Assembly: GCA_025462755.1 (NCBI GenBank)
Contig: JAOAPF010000172.1
Span: 1 to 64,000 of the forward strand
Origin: Edaphobacter sp.
GTDB lineage: Bacteria > Acidobacteriota > Terriglobia > Terriglobales > Acidobacteriaceae
Length of the DNA: 64,000 bases
Direction: 5' to 3'
Shown in pieces: positions 19,761-29,015 of this stretch (its first letter is position 1; each line of letters starts with the position of its first letter). Both the position numbers and the translations under genes were made by a program. The notes beneath the pieces were generated by a model. The model did no database searches. It worked only from the letters and a program-made list of their open reading frames with translations, and had not been told where the DNA came from.

Positions 19761-20593
19761 GGAGCCACCTCACCCGGCGTGATCATCTTTACGCTTCCCT
19801 GCGCCCGCAGCGACTTCAACCAATCCCGCAGCAGCGCCCCCACCTCCTGCTGCAACAACACCTCTTCAATCCGCGGGCGAATTGTGTCCAGCTTCGGCGG
19901 CTTCACATTCCGCTTCGCATACTCCGGCAGCATGTTCTTCTCGTAGTACGCCTTGACCTCGGCATCGTTAATGGCGATCCCATTCCGAAAACGCACCTCG
20001 ATAAACTTCAACAGTTCCATTCGCTGCTTCCACCGCGCACTGAACTCCTGTTCGGTAAAGCCATGATCGCCCAGATATTTCTTCCACCCGTCCACTGTCC
20101 CGCAGTGATACTGCTGGCACGCCGGTATATCCTTCCGCAGCGTCGCTATCTGAGCGTCCAGATTCTTATCCGTGACATCTTCCTCAGGCTCCAGCGCCTC
20201 CTGCTGCAAAATCAGCATCCGGTCTATCAGCCTTTCGATGATCCTGTCCCGCGTCAACGTAGGCGCCGAGCGATAGGGCTGAACCTCCTCGAACCGCCGC
20301 TCCTCGTCCACATCGCTCTCCAGAATCACCTCCCCGTTCACCACCGCCACTAGCCGGTCGAGCACCTCGCCCAGTTCCGAGGCGGCCGGGGCAACCGCAG
20401 CATTTGCCGGAGGAGGCGTCTTAGCCTGCGGAGCCGCAGCCTCTGGCCCGTGTTCAGTTGGAGCCAGTGGAGCCGCAGCCTGCCCAGCCCACAGCCGTTC
20501 CACCATCAGCACAGAAATCGCGGCCCCTGCCAAGAGGCACGCAGCCGCGCCCTTCAGCCTCCGCCTCATCGTCGCCTGTGCCATCGATCTCAT
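19757..20593 (-). CDS. SurA-like periplasmic chaperone lacking an evident parvulin domain
   Basis: LDRLVAVVNGEVILESDVDEERRF is the SurA N-domain signature; 278 aa; 4-bp overlap with the tamB-like gene. Confidence 0.8.
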   Translation of the reverse strand: MRSMAQATMRRRLKGAAACLLAGAAISVLMVERLWAGQAAAPLAPTEHGPEAAAPQAKTPPPANAAVAPAASELGEVLDRLVAVVNGEVILESDVDEERRFEEVQPYRSAPTLTRDRIIERLIDRMLILQQEALEPEEDVTDKNLDAQIATLRKDIPACQQYHCGTVDGWKKYLGDHGFTEQEFSARWKQRMELLKFIEVRFRNGIAINDAEVKAYYEKNMLPEYAKRNVKPPKLDTIRPRIEEVLLQQEVGALLRDWLKSLRAQGSVKMITPGEVAP

Positions 20594-23500
20594 CTAGAAG
20601 CTCTCCCCAATACTGAAGAAGAAGTTGAAATGCCCCGCCTGTCCCTCATGCGGAGGGTTATTGTTGAAGTCATAAATTATCGGATACACCGGCGGATTCA
20701 AGTTATAGCTGAAGTCCACGCGAATTGGCCCCACCGGCGTCTTGTATCGCGCGCCCAAACCCACATCATGGGAAAAATAATTGAAGTTACACATCCCAAT
20801 GCTTCCCGACACATTCGCGCACGTCTCCTTGTTCGGCTGGCGGAAGCGCAGAAAACTCGGAAACATCTGCGACGCCAGCTGAAACACATTCCCCATATCG
20901 TGAAACAGAACGAAGTTCACGCTGTTTCCCACGAGAGGCAGCGTAGGGGGCGGCATCCGGAGCTCAAATGTATTCACAAACGCAGCCGTCCCTCCCACCG
21001 GATACCCCGTCTGCAAGTCCCTCGGCCCCGCTCCATTGATCGGAAACCCGCGAAGCGAATTCGCCCCGCCCGCATACAACCGCTCCGGCAGCGGAACCGC
21101 AATGCAACTCGGGTTCGTCGTCAATAAAACGCCGAGACAAGCAGTATTGCCCACATTCGGATTCGCCCCCGACGACTGCTCGTACCCAATCCGCGTGCTC
21201 CGCGCAATCACATACTTCAGCTTGCCGAACTGATAGTACGTGGCATTCGTTCCATCGATCTTCCAGAAGTCCGTCTGCGAACCGAACTTCGAAGAAGCCA
21301 AAAACGTCTGCAGCGTCGTGTACTGTCCCTTCGACGCATCCAGCGGCCCCGGCGACCGCGTATCGTGAAACCACGTCACACTCGGGCCGCCCACGCGCAC
21401 CGGCTGCGAAAGCAGCGGAATCAGATCCGCCGAAACCTGCAGGCTGTTCGGATCGACCGCAACGCGCCGATAGAGAAAGTCGTAGATAAACGTATCTCGC
21501 CGTCTCCACTTCTGCGTAACCCGAAAATCTCCCTGCAGCGTTGACGACTTGAAGGTCGTAATATCCTGAATGTTCGAGTACCCTCCCGAAACCGCCGCCG
21601 AAAAATTTTTGCTCCCATACAAGTGCGGATTTTGCAGCGTCAGCAGCGCCACCTGCTCCAGCAATCCATACGACGAATGCAGCGTCAACGAGTCCTGCGT
21701 CCCCCACAGGTTGATCCGCGACACATCCAGCGAGATCCGCGGGCTCACTCCCGCCTTGCCTTCCTGCGAGAGCTTATTGCACGGGTTAATCATCAACTGG
21801 ATGCACGATGCCTCCGAGATCGTGCCCGTCTGCGGCGTTCCCGTCTGCGCCTCGAAGCCGAACCCATAGGTCACGTTCCAACGCTTCGCCTCCGTCAACT
21901 GCAGCAGCACATTCTTCTCCGGAGCGTCCCCCTGCGGGTTCTGCACCGCCGCGTTCACCTGGTTGAACAGCGCAATGTTGTACAGGTTCCGCTGCGTCTG
22001 CAACAGCGCCGTCTGGTCCAGCGGATCGCCCGGATGCACCAGCACCTGTGCCTGCACCACCTTCGGCTTGGTCTTCTCCACGCCAGACAGCAGCACCCGG
22101 TCAATGAACACCTGCTGCCCCTCCGTTACGTTCAACGCCACATTCGTCCGATCCGTCCCAGGCTGTGGCTTATCCTGCCGGATATCGACCTTCACCTGGT
22201 CGAAGCCATGGCTCAGGTAGTACTGCAGCACTGTATCCCGATCGCCCACCAGCGTCACCAGCGAAAACGGCTGCCCCGGCTGGGTGTTCATCAATGCCCT
22301 TATATCCTTCTCCCGGTTTGGATCCACTCCATTCAACGCCACCGCGCCGAACTTCTTCTGCGGCCCTTCGACAATCAGGTAGGTCACCGCAATCTCCGCC
22401 ACCTTCAACGGCTTTCCCTCCGGCGACGTGGAGATATCCTTCACATCCGTCGTCACCGTTGCCTGATCGAATCCGTTGGCGCGATACAGCGCCTTGATCG
22501 ACGCCACATCGCCCGACACCAGCGAAGGGCTATAACGTCCGCTCCTCTGATACAGGTTCGCCTTCTGCACCCGCATCCGCTCCAGCAGCAGATCATCGGA
22601 AAAGTATTTATTGCTCTTCAAGTTCACCGCGATCACCTTGTGCTTCACCCCGCGGTCGACCGTAAACACCACCCTCTCCGCAGGCGTATCCTCCCCAATC
22701 ACATGCACATCGACCTTCGCGTCGAAGTACCCCTGTTGCTGCACGAAGTCCCGGATATTGAAGACTCCCTCGTTCAACAGATCGTTATCGATCGTCCCCT
22801 CTTCGAAGATGGGAACCAGCAGGTGCAGCCGGCTCGTCGATATCTTCGCCCCCTCCACCACCACCTTCACCTCCGGCCCCTGGTTCGCCTGAAACTGCAT
22901 ATCCAACTGCTTGCGCGGCTTCTCGTACGTCTCTTTCTTCAGCGTAACCGTCGCCTCCAGACGATCCTTTTTCTGGTACAGCTTTCGCAGCCTTTCCAGC
23001 GCATTGCTCGTCGTGTCCCGCGATACCTTGGCGCCCTGCTTCAGCTTTGCCTTCTTGCGGAACTCCTCGAGCGTAATGCCAGCATCCGACCCCTCTAGCG
23101 TTATCTGCCCTACTCGCGCCTGCGGCCCAATTGCAACCGTATAGGTTACATTCACTTGATTGCCCGCAGTGTCCACTTGCGAATCGGCCGACATCACCGA
23201 CTCGTAGTATCCCTGCTGCTGCAGCATCTCCTTGATCCCCTCCGCCCCGGCAGCAATCTGCGCTTCGTTGAACGCCGTCCCCGGCTGAAGCTTCGTCGCA
23301 AATTGCAGCAGCGCCGCCAGCCGGTCGTTCTTCACCCCATCGATCGTCACCCGTCCCACGTAATACCGCGGCACCCCGCTAAAGATCAGTGTGACCGAAT
23401 CCCCCTGCCGTACTCCGCGAACCGAAAGGTCCCGGTACCGTCCGCTGACAAACAACCGCCGCACGCTCGCCCGAACCTTCTCCGGATCGAGCGGCTGCCC

Positions 23501-23959
23501 CTCCTTCTGCGGTAACTGCTTCGGCAGCGTGTCCGACAGGTCGAACGTCACCCCCTGAAACAGAATCTTGTCGACACGCAGTCCCTCCCACTCCCAGACC
23601 GAAGTGCTCAGTCCCGCATCCGCCGTGGTCTGCGTCTGCCCAGGCTTAGCCGCCGTCGGAATCGGTTGCGCCTCCGTGGGAATCACCGCGCTCGCTCCGC
23701 TCCCCACCACCGGCAGAGTACGCGCAGGCGTAGAAGGCGCCGGCACCTGCTGCGCCACCGCCATCCCAGCCAACGTCAACAATCCGGCCCACAATAATCC
23801 AGCCCACACCACCACCGCGGCACGCCCACACCTTGCCCTTCGTAAGCCTCGCGCGCGACCTCGTTGCACCTGACCCAAATGACCACCCGTCATCCTGTTC
23901 TGATTGAGAAACCCTGCATTCCTAACGATAATTAGACGCGCGCGAAAACCCGCATCCAC
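20594..23959 (-). CDS. BamA/TamA-family outer-membrane protein with extended POTRA region
   Basis: 1121 aa; repeated POTRA-like segments; barrel with RLYAGGANSLRGF motif; C-terminal ...FNFFFSIGESF. Confidence 0.92.
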   Translation of the reverse strand: MDAGFRARLIIVRNAGFLNQNRMTGGHLGQVQRGRARGLRRARCGRAAVVVWAGLLWAGLLTLAGMAVAQQVPAPSTPARTLPVVGSGASAVIPTEAQPIPTAAKPGQTQTTADAGLSTSVWEWEGLRVDKILFQGVTFDLSDTLPKQLPQKEGQPLDPEKVRASVRRLFVSGRYRDLSVRGVRQGDSVTLIFSGVPRYYVGRVTIDGVKNDRLAALLQFATKLQPGTAFNEAQIAAGAEGIKEMLQQQGYYESVMSADSQVDTAGNQVNVTYTVAIGPQARVGQITLEGSDAGITLEEFRKKAKLKQGAKVSRDTTSNALERLRKLYQKKDRLEATVTLKKETYEKPRKQLDMQFQANQGPEVKVVVEGAKISTSRLHLLVPIFEEGTIDNDLLNEGVFNIRDFVQQQGYFDAKVDVHVIGEDTPAERVVFTVDRGVKHKVIAVNLKSNKYFSDDLLLERMRVQKANLYQRSGRYSPSLVSGDVASIKALYRANGFDQATVTTDVKDISTSPEGKPLKVAEIAVTYLIVEGPQKKFGAVALNGVDPNREKDIRALMNTQPGQPFSLVTLVGDRDTVLQYYLSHGFDQVKVDIRQDKPQPGTDRTNVALNVTEGQQVFIDRVLLSGVEKTKPKVVQAQVLVHPGDPLDQTALLQTQRNLYNIALFNQVNAAVQNPQGDAPEKNVLLQLTEAKRWNVTYGFGFEAQTGTPQTGTISEASCIQLMINPCNKLSQEGKAGVSPRISLDVSRINLWGTQDSLTLHSSYGLLEQVALLTLQNPHLYGSKNFSAAVSGGYSNIQDITTFKSSTLQGDFRVTQKWRRRDTFIYDFLYRRVAVDPNSLQVSADLIPLLSQPVRVGGPSVTWFHDTRSPGPLDASKGQYTTLQTFLASSKFGSQTDFWKIDGTNATYYQFGKLKYVIARSTRIGYEQSSGANPNVGNTACLGVLLTTNPSCIAVPLPERLYAGGANSLRGFPINGAGPRDLQTGYPVGGTAAFVNTFELRMPPPTLPLVGNSVNFVLFHDMGNVFQLASQMFPSFLRFRQPNKETCANVSGSIGMCNFNYFSHDVGLGARYKTPVGPIRVDFSYNLNPPVYPIIYDFNNNPPHEGQAGHFNFFFSIGESF

Positions 23960-24090
23960 AGCCTGCCGCCTGCCTCAGGCTCTTTGTGTCCCGTTGGATG
24001 CGGAAAGCCTCTGGCGTGTCGGCCGTTCCCTGTGCGTGCATCCTTCCCTATACTACGAAAGAGCGGCCTCTTGTGGCCGCGATGTGCCTC

Positions 24091-25377
24091 ATGTCAAACC
24101 ACCCCACCACACCCCTCCCCGAATCTGTCACCCTATCACTGCAGGAGCCGCCGGCCGGCATCCAGATCAGCAACCCCACAGTCCCTGACCCCACCGCGCC
24201 ATCCTCCTCCACCATCACCGGCGCTATCACCGACAACGACCGCTACTCCCGCCAGATTCTCTTCCCCGGCATAGGAGCCACCGGCCAGCATCTCCTTCGC
24301 TCCGCCCACGTCGCCATCATCGGAGTAGGAGCCACCGGAGCCGCCACCGCCTCCCTCCTCGCCCGCGCCGGCGTAGGCACCCTCACCCTGATCGACCGCG
24401 ACTTCGTCGAACCCTCCAATCTCCAGCGCCAGGTCCTCTTCGACGAGGCCGACGCCCGCGACTCCCTTCCCAAAGCCGAAGCCGCCCGCCGCAAAATCGC
24501 CCTCTTCAACTCCGCCATCACCGTCCACGCCCAAATCGCCGACCTCGTCCCCGCCAACGTCCACGAGCTCCTGAGCCCCACCCAACTCATACTCGACGCC
24601 ACCGACAACTTCGAAACCCGCTACCTCATCAACGACTACGCCGTCCAGCAATCCAAACCCTGGATCTACGCCGCAGCCATAGGCGCCTACGCCGCCACCC
24701 TGAACATCCTCCCTCGAAACTCAACACCTGCACAAAAGGATTGTCATTCTGACCCTGAGCTTGTCGAAGCGGAAGAACCCCCGCATTTGCTTTTCCGAGG
24801 GTACCCTGAGCCTGCCGAAGGGGACGTACCAATCCCCTACAACCCCACCGCCTGCCTCGCCTGCATCTTCCCCAAGCCCCCAACCGGCCCCGTGGAAACC
24901 TGCGATACCGCCGGCATCCTCTCCACCGCCGTCAACCTCGCCGCCTCCATCCAAACCACCGAAGCCCTCAAGTTCCTAACCCACCAGCCCCATCTCCTCC
25001 GCCGAACCCTCCTCTCCCACGACCTCTGGACCAACCAGCGCAGCGAGATCAACACCAGCACGCCCAACCCCGCTTGCACTGTCTGCGGCCAGCGCATCTT
25101 CTCCCACCTCTCAGGCGAAGGCCGCCCTCACATCACCCTCTGCGGCCGCAACTCCGTCCAGATCCACGAGCATCACCGCCCCGTAGACTTCGCCGCCATG
25201 CGCGACCGCCTCCTCCCTCACGCCGACATCCAGGACCTCCGCTTCAACAACCTCCTGCTCCGCTTCAAGCGCGGCATCCACACCTTCACCCTCTTCCCCG
25301 ACGGCCGCTGTCTCATCCAGGGCACCACCGACATCACCCTCGCCCGCACCCTCTACGCCCGCTTCATTGGCTCCTGA
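24091..25377 (+). CDS. ThiF/MoeB-family adenylyltransferase carrying an in-frame repeat insertion
   Basis: RYSRQILFPGIGATGQ, VGATGAATASLLARAGVGTLTLIDRDFVEPSNLQRQ, CLACIFPKPP, CDTAGIL; 24741-24823 is repeat-derived. Confidence 0.88.
   Translation: MSNHPTTPLPESVTLSLQEPPAGIQISNPTVPDPTAPSSSTITGAITDNDRYSRQILFPGIGATGQHLLRSAHVAIIGVGATGAATASLLARAGVGTLTLIDRDFVEPSNLQRQVLFDEADARDSLPKAEAARRKIALFNSAITVHAQIADLVPANVHELLSPTQLILDATDNFETRYLINDYAVQQSKPWIYAAAIGAYAATLNILPRNSTPAQKDCHSDPELVEAEEPPHLLFRGYPEPAEGDVPIPYNPTACLACIFPKPPTGPVETCDTAGILSTAVNLAASIQTTEALKFLTHQPHLLRRTLLSHDLWTNQRSEINTSTPNPACTVCGQRIFSHLSGEGRPHITLCGRNSVQIHEHHRPVDFAAMRDRLLPHADIQDLRFNNLLLRFKRGIHTFTLFPDGRCLIQGTTDITLARTLYARFIGS
24741..24823. repeat. 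Dispersed repeat pair inserted in frame inside the ThiF-family gene
   Basis: ttgtcattctgaccctgagcttgtcgaagcggaagaaccc and gtaccctgagcctgccgaagggg; translate as HSDPELVEAEEPP...YPEPAEGD. Confidence 0.75.
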
Positions 25378-25560
25378 CCCGCCCTCCGCCTATCCTCCTG
25401 AAAACCCAAGGGCCTCCCACTCCCACCCGACACAACCTTTCCCGCAAATTCCCACTCCAACGGAGAGTGTCAATTTCCGGCAATCTCCCAGAACCGTTTG
25501 CGGTAGGCTTAAATCAGGCGAACCCTACAGCAAACGATAGACTTTTTCCGGAGTCTAGCT

Positions 25561-26223
25561 ATGAACGTTGAAGGCCTACAGATGACCCAGAACAATGCAG
25601 CTCCCGGCGTATACAAGCGCAACCCGCCCATCGCCGGCGAAGCCGAAGCAATCGATGCAGCCAAAAACGGGGATGCCGAAGCATTCTCCAAACTCTATGC
25701 CCTCCACAAACGCCGCGTTTACACCCTCTGCCTCCGCATGCTCGGCAACGTCTCAGAAGCCGAAGACATGACCCAGGAGGCCTTCCTGCACCTCTTCCGC
25801 AAAATCGGCAGCTTCCGTGGAGAATCCGCATTTTCCACGTGGCTGCATCGACTTACGGTAAATTTGGTGCTCATGCATCTGCGCAAGAAGGGCCTCAGCC
25901 TCGTCTCCCTCGAAGAGACCATCAACCCCTCGGAAGACGACGCACCCAAGCGCGACTTCGGCGGCCGCGACCTCCAACTCACCGGCTCGGTCGATCGTGT
26001 CGCCCTCGAGCGCGCCGTAGCCTCTCTTCCACCCGGCTACCGCATGGTCTTCGTCCTCCACGACGTCGAGGGCTTTGAACACAACGAGATCGCCACCATG
26101 CTAGAGTGCTCTACAGGCAACAGCAAATCGCAGCTTCACAAGGCCCGCCTCAAGCTCCGCGAACTCCTCCGTCAACCGGAACAGTCTGCCCAGCCAGCCG
26201 GCATCGACGAGGTGGCAGTATGA
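25561..26223 (+). CDS. ECF-type RNA polymerase sigma factor
   Basis: [42 protein letters not shown] and [26 protein letters not shown]. Confidence 0.95.
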   Translation: MNVEGLQMTQNNAAPGVYKRNPPIAGEAEAIDAAKNGDAEAFSKLYALHKRRVYTLCLRMLGNVSEAEDMTQEAFLHLFRKIGSFRGESAFSTWLHRLTVNLVLMHLRKKGLSLVSLEETINPSEDDAPKRDFGGRDLQLTGSVDRVALERAVASLPPGYRMVFVLHDVEGFEHNEIATMLECSTGNSKSQLHKARLKLRELLRQPEQSAQPAGIDEVAV

Positions 26224-26519
26224 ACAATTCCGGGCTCCCGAACTTCGACACCATGACCCCTGCGGACTTCGAACAATACCTGCCCGAAATCTTCGCCAAC
26301 GGCGACGGCCGCGTCAGCACCGACCCGCGCCTCCAGAAGTTTCTCAAGAACAATCCAGACTGCGCCGCCCTCGTCCGCGACCTCGAAGCTATCGCCGACC
26401 AGGCCCGCAGCCTCTTCGCACCCTCCGACCCCGGTGACGCCGTCTGGACCGGCATCCAGAGCAAGTTGAAGATGCAAGGTCCCGAGGACGACGATCTGCC
26501 CATCGCCCAAACCGTCTAG
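26220..26519 (+). CDS. Small soluble protein coupled to sigma factor (candidate anti-sigma)
   Basis: ATGA overlap with the sigma stop; [25 protein letters not shown]..., 99 aa. Confidence 0.7.
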   Translation: MNNSGLPNFDTMTPADFEQYLPEIFANGDGRVSTDPRLQKFLKNNPDCAALVRDLEAIADQARSLFAPSDPGDAVWTGIQSKLKMQGPEDDDLPIAQTV

Positions 26520-26639
26520 CAAACAGCACGAACCAGCGCCCCCCGCATCCATCTTCCGCAATCTCCGCGCCGGGTACTTTATCCACCAAATCAAATCACA
26601 CTCGCGCGGCCATGAAGGTATCTCAATTTTCCTTGGAGT

Positions 26640-26843
26640 TTAGTTAACACATTGAGGCTGGTCTAATCGAACGAGAATCATCGTGACGTTTTCGAGATGT
26701 TCTAATTCTCGCTCCGCGTCCGTCATATTGTTCTGCACTTTTGACTTGTCGTCCGCGTCCAGTTTTGCGAGATAGATGATATTGCTGAGCCTCTGAATTG
26801 TTTGAAATAGCTCAATGTAGGTGGAAGTGGATTTTTCAAACAA
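26640..26843 (-). CDS. HisKA/DHp-like mini-protein, 67 aa
   Basis: LFQTIQRLSNIIYLAKLDADDKSKVQNNMTDAERELEHLENVTMILVRL resembles the C-terminal half of a HisKA domain; no H-box. Confidence 0.6.
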   Translation of the reverse strand: MFEKSTSTYIELFQTIQRLSNIIYLAKLDADDKSKVQNNMTDAERELEHLENVTMILVRLDQPQCVN

Positions 26844-26896
26844 ACGGGCCTGTCCGATTAAGTTTCCATTTAATCATCCCTGACCAGATGAGTTGT

Positions 26897-27061
26897 CTAA
26901 TCGCCTGGCCATTCGGTTTGTTTCAATTCGTCGGCCTGCGGAAATATAGCATGCAGGAGAGATGCTGAGTAGAGAGCGGACTTACCATCGTCGAACGTGA
27001 TGACCACGCCTCTGGCAAATTTTTCCGCAGAGACGACGATGGGATTAGTTTGCGTTTCCAT
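26897..27061 (-). CDS. Small conserved-looking hypothetical protein, 54 aa
   Basis: METQTNPIVVSAEKFARGVVITFDDGKSALYSASLLHAIFPQADELKQTEWPGD; internal ATG of ORF 26897..27187. Confidence 0.55.
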   Translation of the reverse strand: METQTNPIVVSAEKFARGVVITFDDGKSALYSASLLHAIFPQADELKQTEWPGD

Positions 27062-27120
27062 ATTAAAATGGTCGCCCACATGATGCCTGTCGTCTGTCTC
27101 CTGAAAGACAATGCACTTGA

Positions 27121-27468
27121 TTAATGATCGTGAAGGATTCGATCCATCGTTTTCACAAGTGTGGCGGGTCCGCCCAGGATCTCGCAAGCCACGCCGCCGT
27201 CTAACACGATTTTGCCGCCATCAAACCCAAACACAGCACATTTGATTTGCGGGGAGATGGCTTGGGCCTTTGCTAAGATCCCGCGTCGTTGTCCCTCGCT
27301 CAAGCTCTGGCAAAGAAGCAACACGTCGATTCGTTGATTCATCAACACGAACACGGCGCCGTCGAATTTAGTAGCGGAGAATGCTTGATAGCCTGCCTTT
27401 TCAAGGATGAGACGGCGTGTCGTCACCAAAATTTCTTCATTGCCGGAGACCAGGATCGTGCCGTTCAA
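27121..27468 (-). CDS. Degenerate response-regulator receiver-like protein
   Basis: ILVSGNEEILVTTRRLILEKAGYQAFSA...IDVLLLCQSL; receiver-like topology but no phospho-acceptor Asp at the expected strand end. Confidence 0.6.
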   Translation of the reverse strand: MNGTILVSGNEEILVTTRRLILEKAGYQAFSATKFDGAVFVLMNQRIDVLLLCQSLSEGQRRGILAKAQAISPQIKCAVFGFDGGKIVLDGGVACEILGGPATLVKTMDRILHDH

Positions 27469-27688
27469 TGGTGTCTCCCCTGGGGAGGGTGTGGCTTTCT
27501 CGGTCCCGGAAGATTACACAATACTCCCGCCAGAATTCTGTCTGTTACCCGACACTAACATCTGGGGAGACAAACTAAGGAAGAATTGTGGTCGGAATCG
27601 AGAGAACTCGGAAGAGTCCCAACCGCTGGCCCCGGACTCTTACCGAGCCTGCCAGCTTCACTGTAAACCAGACGCAATCCTCGATATA

Positions 27689-27761
27689 CATCCAGAGCAA
27701 GCTGAAGATGCAAGGCCCAAGGACGACGACCTGCCATCGCCCAACCGTTCTAGCAAGCAGC
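27689..27761 (+). pseudogene. Duplicated 3' end of the candidate anti-sigma gene
   Basis: catccagagcaagctgaagatgcaaggcccaaggacgacgacctgccatcgcccaaccgttctagcaagcagc matches 26453-26527 with a few substitutions/indels. Confidence 0.8.
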
Positions 27762-27898
27762 TTCAACTACCAATGGCTCATCTTCGGACAGTCTCCCGCC
27801 AAAATGGCCCATTCGTGTCAGCGAGTTGTCAGTTCCAACCTGCCGATACGAGTTGATCGGAGCCTTCATCGCTTCTTATTCCTGTTCATCGCCCTGAT

Positions 27899-28576
27899 CT
27901 ATTTGACCGAATATCCGCGCGCATCCATACAAGCCGAGAACCCTCGCTTGAAAGTGTTCATCTGCTGGTTGTACGCGGCCTTGGCCTGGTTCGATTGCTG
28001 TTGCACCTGTGCCCCTGCCGACTGGGCCGCCTGTTCCTGGGACTGTTCGTTAGCCGCGCGCTGCCTTCGTCCGCCCCGCACCGTACCGGCTACCGATCCG
28101 ATCGCAGCGCCCCTGCCCGCATTGCCGCTGATCGCGCCGATGGCCGCCCCTCCAGCGGCGCCTCTCGCCGCTCCCCGCAGTCGTCCTCCCTGCGCTTGTG
28201 GAGCGTTAGCCGCAGCCTGCTGTTCGGCAGCCTGCACCTGTGCTGCAGACGCACCTCTCGGCGCCGCAGCGTCCGGGTTGATTCCCGTCTGCTGCTGAAC
28301 CTGGCCGTAGCAGTCATACTCGTCCCGGACTTGCTGATCGCTGCTCTGATTGTTCTTGCCGTACGCGAACATCCCAAGCTTCTGCGCCGCAGAAAAGGGC
28401 GGGGGCGGCGTAGTCGCGGCCGCTGGAACCGCCGGGACAACCGGGGCAGCCGCGGGCACCGGGGTTGCAGCCGGAACGGCCGGGCCCGGATCCGATTTCT
28501 TGCAGGCGCTGGCGGGCAATAGAAGCGACAAAAGGCATAGTGCTCGAACTTTTGTGTGCGTCATTTTGTTCCTCAT
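27899..28576 (-). CDS. Glycine-zipper lipoprotein-like protein
   Basis: SLLLPASACKKSD lipobox-like; GAARGAAGGAAIGAISGNAGRGAAIGSVAG glycine zipper. Confidence 0.75.
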   Translation of the reverse strand: MRNKMTHTKVRALCLLSLLLPASACKKSDPGPAVPAATPVPAAAPVVPAVPAAATTPPPPFSAAQKLGMFAYGKNNQSSDQQVRDEYDCYGQVQQQTGINPDAAAPRGASAAQVQAAEQQAAANAPQAQGGRLRGAARGAAGGAAIGAISGNAGRGAAIGSVAGTVRGGRRQRAANEQSQEQAAQSAGAQVQQQSNQAKAAYNQQMNTFKRGFSACMDARGYSVK

Positions 28577-28803
28577 TTCAGTACATCCAATTGCCCCCGA
28601 TGCGACGAGGGACGCGTTACTCAGCTGGTACAATTTTCACGGCCCACATCGTTCCATCAGGCATACACGCGGAGACAGATCAGTCTATGTGAGCCGCGCC
28701 CGCACTGATAACTAGCAAAACTCACAGAAGCGAGGCGATAGCCGTCGTCAGGCGCAAATTCTGATATAGTCTCGCCCTCAGTTCCAACCAATGGAGGTGT
28801 GCT

Positions 28804-28948
28804 ATGAAAAAGATCGTCTTGCTTGTAGCGTTCGCGGCCCGTTGTTGCCTATGCCGGTGACGGCACAAAGCGCCTGCCAGGATACCTAAAAGCCGGATGT
28901 GTCTCTCCTGCAGAACGGCATGTACACCTGCAAGACATGCAGGCATCG
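28804..28948 (+). pseudogene. Decayed small secreted protein
   Basis: MKKIVLLVAFA... then, in another frame, AQSACQDT*KPDVSLLQNGMYTCKTC; frameshift plus stop. Confidence 0.5.
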
Positions 28949-28951
28949 TTG

Positions 28952-28997
28952 AAACTCCGAGACTCGCCCCAGCCAACTAGGCCGCGTCTCGGAGTTT
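28952..28997. terminator. 12-bp stem inverted repeat
   Basis: aaactccgagac ... gtctcggagttt followed by gtgt. Confidence 0.5.
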
Positions 28998-29015
28998 GTG
29001 TCTACAAGCAACAAG

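Noticed and set aside
21623-23098. 491-aa plus-strand ORF antisense to the BamA-like gene
   Set aside because: Shadow ORF (R/H/L-rich) opposite a well-supported gene.
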